The notes under the pieces are model-generated. The model saw nothing but the letters and a program-made list of their open reading frames with translations, was not told where the DNA came from and searched no databases. This document shows positions 1 through 5,637 of a stretch of 5,697 bases of DNA, piece after piece; the first letter of the stretch is position 1; the number at the start of each line of letters is the position of its first letter. This DNA comes from Bacteroidales bacterium (GTDB taxonomy: Bacteria > Bacteroidota > Bacteroidia > Bacteroidales > WRGA01): positions 1 through 5,697 of the forward strand of contig JAITHZ010000193.1 in the NCBI GenBank assembly GCA_031279795.1, in the 5' to 3' direction. A program made the position numbers and the translations under genes.

Positions 1-27
1 TTTAATTAAAAATAAAAACAACAGATA

Positions 28-843
28 ATGTCAATACACAATGACGCAAGAAAAATAACTACACAGCGATTGACAGAAATGAAACAGCACGGCGAAAAAA
101 TAGCCATGCTTACAGCCTACGACTATACGATGGCAAAATTGATAGATCAAGCAGGTGTGGATGTTGTGCTGGTAGGCGATTCGGCTTCAAACGTTATGGC
201 GGGAAATGTTACTACGCTACCGATTACGCTCGACCAAATGATTTATCACGGGAAATCGGTAGTTCGCGCTGTTAAACGCGCATTGGTTGTCGTGGACATG
301 CCCTTTGGCTCTTATCAGGGAAACCCCGATACGGCCATCGCATCGGCCATTCGCATCATGAAAGAAACGAATGCCGACTGTGTGAAACTCGAAGGCGGGA
401 AGGAAATTCTGGAATCGCTCAAGCGCATCTTATCGGCGGGCATCCCAGTGATGGGACACTTGGGATTAACACCGCAATCCATCAATAAATTTGGCTCATA
501 CACCGTTAGGGCAAAAGACGAAGCAGAAGCCTGCAAACTGCTGGAAGACGCTCATTTATTAGAAGACGCTGGCTGTTTCTCCATTGTACTGGAAAAAATA
601 CCGGCAAAACTGGCAGGACAGGTTGCTTCCGAACTGCAAATACCCTTAATCAGCATTGGCGCTGGAGGCAACGTCGATGGACAGGTACTGGTCATGCACG
701 ACATGCTGGGCTTGAATAAAGACTTTTCTCCCCGTTTTCTCCGTCGATACGCCAACCTTGCCGACGATATTCATTCGGCTGTACAGCAATACGTTGCCGA
801 TGTAAAATCATCGGATTATCCCAACGAACAAGAACAATATTAA
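28..843 (+). CDS. panB: 3-methyl-2-oxobutanoate hydroxymethyltransferase (ketopantoate hydroxymethyltransferase)
   Basis: This enzyme transfers a hydroxymethyl group from 5,10-methylene-tetrahydrofolate to 2-oxoisovalerate, giving ketopantoate. It is the first committed step of pantothenate and coenzyme A synthesis and acts in the cytoplasm. The 271-residue product is a full-length PanB (E. coli has 264), a single TIM-barrel domain. Visible family motifs are TAYDY (29-33), VGDS (49-52, metal-ligand Asp51), VVDMPFGSY (88-96, second metal Asp90), VKLEGG (119-124, Lys120 and Glu122), GHLGLTPQ (143-150), VLEKIP (187-192, with Glu189 at the catalytic Glu position) and IGAGGNVDGQVLVMHD (210-225). 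The ATG at 28 gives the expected N-terminal length and is preceded by an A-rich leader without a Shine-Dalgarno sequence, as is normal in Bacteroidota. Its promoter must lie largely outside the window. No panC or panD is adjacent, and tkt follows after 102 bases with its own promoter. The identification is firm; residue roles come from family knowledge. Confidence 0.97.
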   Translation: MSIHNDARKITTQRLTEMKQHGEKIAMLTAYDYTMAKLIDQAGVDVVLVGDSASNVMAGNVTTLPITLDQMIYHGKSVVRAVKRALVVVDMPFGSYQGNPDTAIASAIRIMKETNADCVKLEGGKEILESLKRILSAGIPVMGHLGLTPQSINKFGSYTVRAKDEAEACKLLEDAHLLEDAGCFSIVLEKIPAKLAGQVASELQIPLISIGAGGNVDGQVLVMHDMLGLNKDFSPRFLRRYANLADDIHSAVQQYVADVKSSDYPNEQEQY

Positions 844-894
844 ACAAAAAATAGCGACAATTCACAGGTTACTCAAAAAATAGAAATAGTATTT

Positions 895-928
895 ATATTG
901 GCATTTTCATATTAATTTTGTGCCATAT
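895..928. repeat. imperfect palindrome flanking the tkt -7 box
   Basis: The arms ATATTGGCA (895-903) and TGCCATAT (921-928) are reverse complements apart from one extra T in the left arm. The perfect cores TGGCA and TGCCA start 22 bases apart, about two helical turns, and enclose the promoter box at 913-920. This geometry would suit a dimeric DNA-binding protein acting on the tkt promoter. Because the predicted transcription start falls inside the right arm, an RNA hairpin is less likely than a DNA operator. The arms are short in A/T-rich DNA, so chance is a real alternative. Confidence 0.35.
913..920 (+). promoter_or_regulatory. predicted -7 promoter element of tkt
   Basis: TAATTTTG is an exact match to the Bacteroidota -7 consensus TAnnTTTG, recognised by the primary sigma factor of this phylum. 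It would start transcription near 927 and give a leader of about 20 bases before the tkt ATG. The -33 element is weak: the nearest candidate is TTTA at 892-895, with 17 bases between it and the box, slightly closer than the usual 19-21. The box match is direct; promoter activity is inferred. Confidence 0.6.
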
Positions 929-934
929 TAAAAA

Positions 935-949
935 ATGACAAGTAAATGA
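935..949 (+). other. four-codon leader open frame (MTSK) overlapping the tkt start
   Basis: ATG ACA AGT AAA TGA begins 11 bases upstream of the tkt ATG in a different frame. Its TGA stop (947-949) overlaps the tkt ATG (946-948) as ATGA, the arrangement typical of translational coupling. The frame lies inside the predicted short tkt leader. Neither start has a Shine-Dalgarno sequence. It may affect tkt translation or may be a chance ATG in A/T-rich DNA; the sequence alone cannot decide. Confidence 0.3.
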
Positions 950-2982
950 ATGATTTTAAAACTCTCAATGCTGCAGCGGATAACATTCGCATTCTTGCGG
1001 CGTCAATGGTAGAAAAAGCCAAATCGGGACATCCCGGCGGCGCTATGGGCGGAGCAGATTTTATCAATGTTCTGTTCACCGAATTTCTGGTTCACGACCC
1101 CGACAATCCAGCGTGGAGCAATCGTGACCGTTTTTTTCTTGACCCCGGACACATGTCGCCAATGTTGTATGCAACACTGGCTTTGACCGGAAAATATGAG
1201 ATGAACGAACTTGCGCAGTTCCGGCAATGGGGCAGCCCTACTCCCGGCCATCCCGAAGTGGACGTGAGACGCGGAGTGGAAAATACTTCCGGTCCGCTCG
1301 GACAGGGACATACAATGGGCGTCGGCGCTGCAATAGCCGAACGTTTTCTGGCTGCACGTTTCGGCGAATGGCTTTCGCACAAAACATACGCTTTTATTTC
1401 CGACGGCGGCATACAGGAAGAAATCTCGCAGGGCGCCGGACGACTGGCCGGCTATCTGGGACTGAGCAACTACATCCTTTTCTACGACAGCAACGGGGTA
1501 CAGCTTTCTACCAAAACTGAAGCTGTAACCGTCGAAGATACCGCAAAGAAATATGAATCATGGGGATGGAACGTCATTTCGATTGATGGAAACAATGCGC
1601 AGCAAATCCGTGAAGCTTTGACGCAGGCACATGCCGAAACCCGGCGTCCAACGATTATCATCGGAAAAACCATCATGGGAAAGGGTGCAGTAAAAGACGA
1701 CGGTTCAAATTACGAAGGCCAGACGGCTACGCATGGAATGCCATTGGGCGAAGCTGGCGCGTCTTTTGAAAAAACTATTGAAAATCTGGGTGGAAATCCG
1801 GCTGCTCCATTTTGTATTTTCCCCGAAGTAGAAGCTCTGTATGCAAACCGTGCAGATGAACTGCGAAAAATTGTTACAGAAAAGTACGCGGTTCAGGAAA
1901 ACTGGGAAAAAGAAAATCCGGCGTTAGCCGCTAAATGGGAACAGTTTTTTTCGGAAAAAATACCGAATATCAATTTTGCAGCTATAGAACAAAAACCCGA
2001 TCAGGCCACACGCACAGCGTCGGCTACGATTCTTGGCGTATTGGCAAAACAGATTGAGAACATGATTGTTGCCTCTGCCGATCTCGCTAATTCCGACAAA
2101 ACGGATGGATTTCTGAAAAATACACACGCTTTCAAAAACGGCGACTTTTCCGGCGCATTCCTGCAAGCTGGTGTTTGCGAACTGACGATGGCGACTGTCA
2201 TGAATGGCATTGCTCTGCACGGCGGACTGATTTGCGCCTGCGGTACATTTTTCGTCTTTTCCGACTACATGAAGCCGGCTGTTCGTCTGGCAGCATTGCA
2301 GCAGCTTCCAGTGAAATACATCTGGACGCACGACGCCTTCCGCGTGGGCGAAGATGGCCCGACGCATCAGCCAGTTGAACAGGAAGCGCAAATTCGCCTG
2401 ATGGAACAACTGAAAAATCATCATGGAAAAAACAGTATGCTCGTGCTTCGTCCAGCCGACGTTGTTGAAACGACTGTTGCATGGAAACTTGCGCTGGAAA
2501 ACACCGATACTCCTACCGGATTGATTCTTTCCCGCCAGAACATCAAGAATTTGCCTGCCAATTCCGGCAATCGTTATCAGGAAGCGTTGCAGTCGGAAAA
2601 AGGCGCTTACATTGTACAGAAAGCGGAAAGCCCCGATGTCATTCTGGTAGCAAATGGTTCGGAAGTAGCGACGTTGGTAGAGGCTGCTGTACTGTTGTCT
2701 GAACGCAATCGACTGAATGTTCAGATAGTTTCGGCGCCGTCGGAAGGTCTGTTCTTTAATCAGGCTGCCGATTATCAACAGGAAGTTATTCCAGCAAATA
2801 CACCGGTTTTTGGTCTTACAGCAGGATTGCCTTCGACACTGGCGCGTCTGGTCGGCAAAAACGGAACCGTGCAGGGACTGGGACATTTCGGCTTTTCTGC
2901 GCCATTCAAGGTGCTGGACGAAAAATTCGGTTTCACAGCCGAAACAGTTTACAGAAATATAATACGTTTTTTAGGAAAATAA
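946..2982 (+). CDS. tkt: transketolase
   Basis: This thiamine-diphosphate enzyme moves two-carbon units between sugar phosphates (xylulose 5-phosphate to ribose 5-phosphate or erythrose 4-phosphate) in the non-oxidative pentose phosphate pathway, in the cytoplasm. The 678-residue product is full length (E. coli TktA has 663). The N-terminal cofactor domain spans roughly 1-335, with KSGHPGG (26-32, His29), DPGHMSP (66-72, His69), GPLGQG (116-121), the diphosphate/metal motif SDGGIQEE with DSN (152-159 and 181-183), and His263. The pyrimidine domain spans about 350-530, with Arg356, the catalytic glutamate Glu412 in AGVCELTMA, FFVFSDY (435-441), HDAFRVGEDGPTHQP (462-476; His462, Asp470, His474) and Arg530. 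A C-terminal domain follows (about 540-678). The canonical GDG reads SDG here, which I recognise as the usual Bacteroidales form rather than a defect. It stands 99 bases before rpiB, which supplies one of its substrates. The ATG at 946 gives the expected N-terminus. Confidence 0.97.
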   Translation: MNDFKTLNAAADNIRILAASMVEKAKSGHPGGAMGGADFINVLFTEFLVHDPDNPAWSNRDRFFLDPGHMSPMLYATLALTGKYEMNELAQFRQWGSPTPGHPEVDVRRGVENTSGPLGQGHTMGVGAAIAERFLAARFGEWLSHKTYAFISDGGIQEEISQGAGRLAGYLGLSNYILFYDSNGVQLSTKTEAVTVEDTAKKYESWGWNVISIDGNNAQQIREALTQAHAETRRPTIIIGKTIMGKGAVKDDGSNYEGQTATHGMPLGEAGASFEKTIENLGGNPAAPFCIFPEVEALYANRADELRKIVTEKYAVQENWEKENPALAAKWEQFFSEKIPNINFAAIEQKPDQATRTASATILGVLAKQIENMIVASADLANSDKTDGFLKNTHAFKNGDFSGAFLQAGVCELTMATVMNGIALHGGLICACGTFFVFSDYMKPAVRLAALQQLPVKYIWTHDAFRVGEDGPTHQPVEQEAQIRLMEQLKNHHGKNSMLVLRPADVVETTVAWKLALENTDTPTGLILSRQNIKNLPANSGNRYQEALQSEKGAYIVQKAESPDVILVANGSEVATLVEAAVLLSERNRLNVQIVSAPSEGLFFNQAADYQQEVIPANTPVFGLTAGLPSTLARLVGKNGTVQGLGHFGFSAPFKVLDEKFGFTAETVYRNIIRFLGK

Positions 2983-3000
2983 CTTTATAGACAATAAAGA

Positions 3001-3052
3001 CAAAGGAAGCTGACGTTAATTGAATTTGTTTTGTCAATGTTGGCTTCTTTTG
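3001..3052 (+). terminator. long hairpin after tkt, possible terminator or attenuator
   Basis: Bases 3001-3017 can pair with 3036-3052 as an uninterrupted 17-pair stem including four G-U wobbles, around an 18-base loop (3018-3035). An A-rich run precedes it, and T-rich stretches occupy the 3' arm (TTTT at 3048-3051) and the region just after it (ATTTTT at 3057-3062). It begins 18 bases after the tkt stop codon, where an intrinsic terminator would be expected. The large loop, the wobble pairs and the absence of a clean T tract directly after the stem make it weaker than a textbook terminator. The segment AGACAAA (2998-3004) could instead pair with TTTGTCT (3060-3066), giving an alternative fold. 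The 3' arm overlaps the spacer of the predicted rpiB promoter. Confidence 0.5.
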
Positions 3053-3063
3053 GCTTATTTTTG
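3030..3063 (+). promoter_or_regulatory. predicted promoter of rpiB (and probably ligA)
   Basis: TTTG at 3030-3033 fits the Bacteroidota -33 element, and TATTTTTG at 3056-3063 is an exact TAnnTTTG -7 element. The gap is 22 bases, just above the usual 19-21. The predicted transcription start near 3070 leaves about 12 bases before the rpiB ATG at 3082, so it would exclude the upstream in-frame TTG (3031) and ATG (3037) as starts for this transcript. The -33 half lies in the loop of the hairpin at 3001-3052. The motif matches are direct and the activity is inferred. Confidence 0.55.
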
Positions 3064-3081
3064 TCTGAAACCAAAGAAACT

Positions 3082-3519
3082 ATGTCAACGACTATAGGTA
3101 TAGCATCCGACCACGCAGGCTTTGAACTGAAACGGGAATTGATTCCCTGGCTGGAAAAAAACGGATACACGGTAAAAGATTTTGGCGCAAATTCGTCCGA
3201 ACGTTCAGATTATCCCGATTTTGGCCATCCGCTGGCTACAGCGGTAGAAAAAGGCGAATGTCGTTTTGGCGTCGGTATTTGTGGAACAGGCATCGGAATC
3301 AGCATAACCATGAACAAGCATCAGGGCATTCGCGCTGCCTTGTGCTGGGAACCGGAAATCGCCCGCCTGACCAGAGCGCACAACGACGCAAATGTTCTGT
3401 CCCTTCCGGCACGCTTTATCTCGACAGATGAAGCCAAAAAAATTGTGGACACTTTCCTCTCAACCAGTTTTGATGGCGGAAGACATGCCGAACGTATTCG
3501 GAAAATTCCAGTAAAATAA
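3082..3519 (+). CDS. rpiB: ribose-5-phosphate isomerase B
   Basis: This enzyme interconverts ribulose 5-phosphate and ribose 5-phosphate in the non-oxidative pentose phosphate pathway. It is a cytoplasmic member of the RpiB/LacAB family, which is unrelated in fold to RpiA. The 145-residue product matches the family length. Visible residues are the N-terminal IGIASDHAG (5-13; Asp10, His11), SSERSDYPDFG (38-48), the active-site loop GICGTGIGIS (65-74; catalytic Cys67 and Thr69), NKHQGIRA (78-85), the catalytic His100 with Asn101 in RAHNDANVL, and the phosphate-binding pair Arg134 and Arg138 in GGRHAERIR. I chose the ATG at 3082 because the product then starts just before the first beta strand, as in relatives. 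An in-frame TTG at 3031 would add 17 residues, but that stretch overlaps a hairpin and the predicted promoter. It lies directly downstream of tkt, a pathway partner, and 30 bases before ligA. Confidence 0.95.
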   Translation: MSTTIGIASDHAGFELKRELIPWLEKNGYTVKDFGANSSERSDYPDFGHPLATAVEKGECRFGVGICGTGIGISITMNKHQGIRAALCWEPEIARLTRAHNDANVLSLPARFISTDEAKKIVDTFLSTSFDGGRHAERIRKIPVK

Positions 3520-3549
3520 TAGTTTAAAGATTAAAGATATTAATTACTT
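3520..3549. other. short rpiB-ligA spacer, no promoter or terminator seen
   Basis: This 30-base A/T-rich spacer contains the tandem heptamer TTAAAGA twice (3524-3530 and 3531-3537). It has no TAnnTTTG box, no hairpin and no Shine-Dalgarno sequence before the ligA ATG. The most likely reading is that ligA is co-transcribed with rpiB. The heptamer repeat is too short and A/T-rich to carry a claim of function. Confidence 0.6.
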
Positions 3550-5568
3550 ATGGAAGAAGCTGTAAAACAACACATTTTGGCGCTTCGTGAAGAGTTGCAT
3601 CAACACAATTACCGGTATTATGTATTATCGGCCCCAATTATTTCCGACCATGAATTTGACCTGAAAATGAATGAGTTGCAAAAGATGGAAGAGGCAAATC
3701 CCGATCTGTACGATGCAAATTCACCAACACAGCGGGTAGGAAGCGATATCAACAACACATTCAACCAGATGCAACACCGTTATCCGATGCTTTCGCTGGC
3801 AAATACTTATTCGGAAGGTGAAATTCGCGATTTTTATGAACGCGTCAAACGGGGACTTAATGAAAACTTTGATGTTGTTTGTGAACTGAAATACGACGGT
3901 ACATCCATTTCGCTGCTGTATGAAAATGGAGCGCTGTCGCGGGCGGTCACTCGCGGAGATGGTATTCAGGGTGACGATGTTACGGAAAATATCCGCACCA
4001 TCCGCACCATTCCTCTGAAACTGGTGGGCGACGATTTTCCCGCCTCGTTCGAAGTGCGGGGCGAAATCTTGATGCCCTGGCATGTATTCGACGCCCTGAA
4101 CAAAGAACGGGAAAAACAAGAAGAACCGCTGTTTGCAAACCCCCGAAACGCTACGTCTGGAACGATAAAACTGCAAAACTCGTCCATCGTGGCAACCCGC
4201 AAATTAGACGCTTATTTTTATTACCTTATGGGCGAAAATTTGCCGACTGACAATCATTTCGATAATTTACAAAAATTAAAATACTGGGGATTTAAAGTTT
4301 CCGAAGCGGTAAAAAAATGTGCTACACTGGAGGAAATTGCCGCTTACATTAATTATTGGGATACGGAACGCAAAAACCTGCCAGTCGCCACCGACGGGAT
4401 TGTCTTGAAAGTAAATTCATTGCATCAACAGCGTAATTTAGGATTCACAGCAAAGTCGCCACGATGGGCTATTGCCTATAAATATCAGGCAGAACGGGCA
4501 GTGACCACGCTTCGTTCGGTCAGTTACCAGGTAGGACGAACAGGAACGGTTACGCCGGTTGCCAATCTTGATCCTGTTCTGCTGTCGGGAACTACGGTAA
4601 AAAGAGCTTCGCTGCACAATGCCGACATAATTGAAGAACTTGATTTACACATTGATGACAAGGTATTTGTGGAAAAAGGAGGAGAGATCATTCCCAAAAT
4701 CGTTGGCGTTGATCTGGACGCTCGTGCAGCAGGACAGGGCGAAAAAGTGATGTTCGTCAGGGAATGTCCCGAATGTGGCGCACAACTTCTTCGTATCGAA
4801 GGCGAAGCGGCGCATTACTGCCCGAACGAAACCGAATGTCCTCCTCAACTTAAGGGACGTATTGAGCATTTTGTCAGCCGCCGAGCTATGAACATCGACG
4901 GGCTGGGCAGCGAAACCATCGACCTGCTGTACCGGATTGGCATGCTCAAAGATATTGCCGACCTGTACGACCTTCGCTGGGAAGAATTGGCAAAGCTCGA
5001 ACGACTGGGAGAAAGATCGGCGAAAAATCTGCTGGCAGAAATCGAAAAATCGAAACAAACGCCTTTTGAAAGGCTGTTGTTTGGCTTGGGTATCCGTTTC
5101 GTTGGCGAGACAGTAGCAAAAAAAATTGCACGAAACATGAAAAATCTGGAGCTCATCCAGCAGGCCACAGAAGACGATCTGCTGCAAATTGACGAAGTAG
5201 GAGTCCGTATTGCGCAAAGTCTGATTGCTTATTTCGAAAAGGAACAAAACCGCATGTTGATTGAACGGCTGAAAGCAGCCGGACTGCAACTGTCGCTCGG
5301 CCAAGAATCCCTCTCTGGACAAACGGACAGACTGCAGGGAAAAACATTCGTTATCAGCGGAACATTTACCCGTCATTCCCGCGATGAATACAAAACACTG
5401 ATTGAACAGCACGGCGGAAAAAATTCCGGCTCTGTATCAAAAAAAACAGATTATTTGCTTGCAGGCGAAAACATGGGACCAGCCAAACTGGAAAAAGCGC
5501 AATCACTTGAAATTAAAATTATTTCGGAAGATGATTTGCTGGAAATGATTGGAAATGATCTGCGATAA
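3550..5568 (+). CDS. ligA: NAD-dependent DNA ligase LigA
   Basis: LigA seals nicks in duplex DNA using NAD as the adenylate donor, joining Okazaki fragments and finishing repair. The 672-residue product has the full family architecture (E. coli has 671). Domain Ia (about 1-70) has Tyr23, Asp33, Phe36 and Asp37 at the nicotinamide-contact positions. The adenylation domain (about 70-315) has the catalytic Lys114 in CELKYDG, TRGDG (134-138), EVRGE (168-172), NPRN (197-200), TDGIVLKVN (281-289) and AIAYKY (307-312). The OB fold includes VGRTGTVTPVANLDPV (328-343). A four-cysteine zinc finger uses Cys406, Cys409, Cys424 and Cys430. Helix-hairpin-helix repeats fill about 440-580, and a C-terminal BRCT domain about 593-668 includes FVISGTF (600-606) and GSVSKKTDYLLAGE (627-640). 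No key residue is missing. The ATG at 3550 gives the standard N-terminus. It probably shares a transcript with rpiB, with no obvious functional link. No clear intrinsic terminator follows it. Confidence 0.98.
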   Translation: MEEAVKQHILALREELHQHNYRYYVLSAPIISDHEFDLKMNELQKMEEANPDLYDANSPTQRVGSDINNTFNQMQHRYPMLSLANTYSEGEIRDFYERVKRGLNENFDVVCELKYDGTSISLLYENGALSRAVTRGDGIQGDDVTENIRTIRTIPLKLVGDDFPASFEVRGEILMPWHVFDALNKEREKQEEPLFANPRNATSGTIKLQNSSIVATRKLDAYFYYLMGENLPTDNHFDNLQKLKYWGFKVSEAVKKCATLEEIAAYINYWDTERKNLPVATDGIVLKVNSLHQQRNLGFTAKSPRWAIAYKYQAERAVTTLRSVSYQVGRTGTVTPVANLDPVLLSGTTVKRASLHNADIIEELDLHIDDKVFVEKGGEIIPKIVGVDLDARAAGQGEKVMFVRECPECGAQLLRIEGEAAHYCPNETECPPQLKGRIEHFVSRRAMNIDGLGSETIDLLYRIGMLKDIADLYDLRWEELAKLERLGERSAKNLLAEIEKSKQTPFERLLFGLGIRFVGETVAKKIARNMKNLELIQQATEDDLLQIDEVGVRIAQSLIAYFEKEQNRMLIERLKAAGLQLSLGQESLSGQTDRLQGKTFVISGTFTRHSRDEYKTLIEQHGGKNSGSVSKKTDYLLAGENMGPAKLEKAQSLEIKIISEDDLLEMIGNDLR

Positions 5569-5592
5569 AGGATACAAAATAAATAACGTGTA

Positions 5593-5635
5593 ACGGTAAG
5601 TCCCTATATTTGCGGGACGATACTTTATTAACCGT
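5593..5635. repeat. nested inverted repeat around a TAnnTTTG box
   Basis: The inner stem is perfect: GTCCC (5600-5604) pairs with GGGAC (5614-5618) around a nine-base loop. An outer stem can form between ACGGTAA (5593-5599) and TTAACCGT (5628-5635), with one bulged A. The two stems are joined by a nine-base one-sided internal loop (5619-5627). No T tract follows, so this is a poor candidate for a ligA terminator. It could be an operator, an RNA leader fold or a repeat remnant. Confidence 0.4.
5605..5612 (+). promoter_or_regulatory. candidate -7 promoter element downstream of ligA
   Basis: TATATTTG matches the Bacteroidota TAnnTTTG element exactly and occupies the loop between GTCCC and GGGAC. 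No TTTG is present 19-21 bases upstream, so the -33 element is missing or very weak. If active, transcription would start near 5619 and run into the next gene beyond the window. Confidence 0.4.
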
Positions 5636-5637
5636 AT

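Larger units (their letters stand above)
844..945. other. panB-tkt intergenic region
   Basis: These 102 A/T-rich bases separate panB from tkt. I see no convincing intrinsic terminator for panB: there is no G/C-rich hairpin with a T tract, so readthrough into tkt is possible. The second half carries the tkt promoter box, an imperfect palindrome and a tiny leader open frame, listed separately. Confidence 0.7.

Noticed and set aside
1..27. A/T-rich start of the window with a TTAATTAA palindrome, considered as a panB promoter
   Set aside because: No TAnnTTTG box is present in these 27 bases, and such a palindrome is expected by chance in A/T-rich DNA.
152..250. Possible loss of catalytic residues in panB
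   Set aside because: The metal ligands Asp51 and Asp90, then Lys120, Glu122 and Glu189, are all present at family positions, so the enzyme looks intact.
1924..2886. 320-codon open frame on the minus strand opposite tkt
   Set aside because: It lies wholly inside a confidently identified transketolase, its product resembles no family I know, and it is rich in Cys, Arg and Phe as expected from reading coding DNA backwards.
3613..3660. Domain Ia of LigA has Tyr24 and Phe36 where E. coli has His23 and Tyr35
   Set aside because: Tyr-Tyr at the first position is common in LigA from many phyla and the Phe is a conservative change; the remaining contact residues are kept, so this is not a defect.
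3991..4008. Perfect 9-base tandem repeat (ATCCGCACC twice) in ligA
   Set aside because: It encodes I-R-T-I-R-T, which aligns without an insertion to the normal LigA segment (E. coli reads VRTIRAIP there), so it is ordinary coding sequence rather than a slippage duplication.
4645..5412. 255-codon open frame on the minus strand opposite ligA
   Set aside because: It is fully contained in ligA, has no recognisable domain or promoter, and is best explained as a coding shadow.
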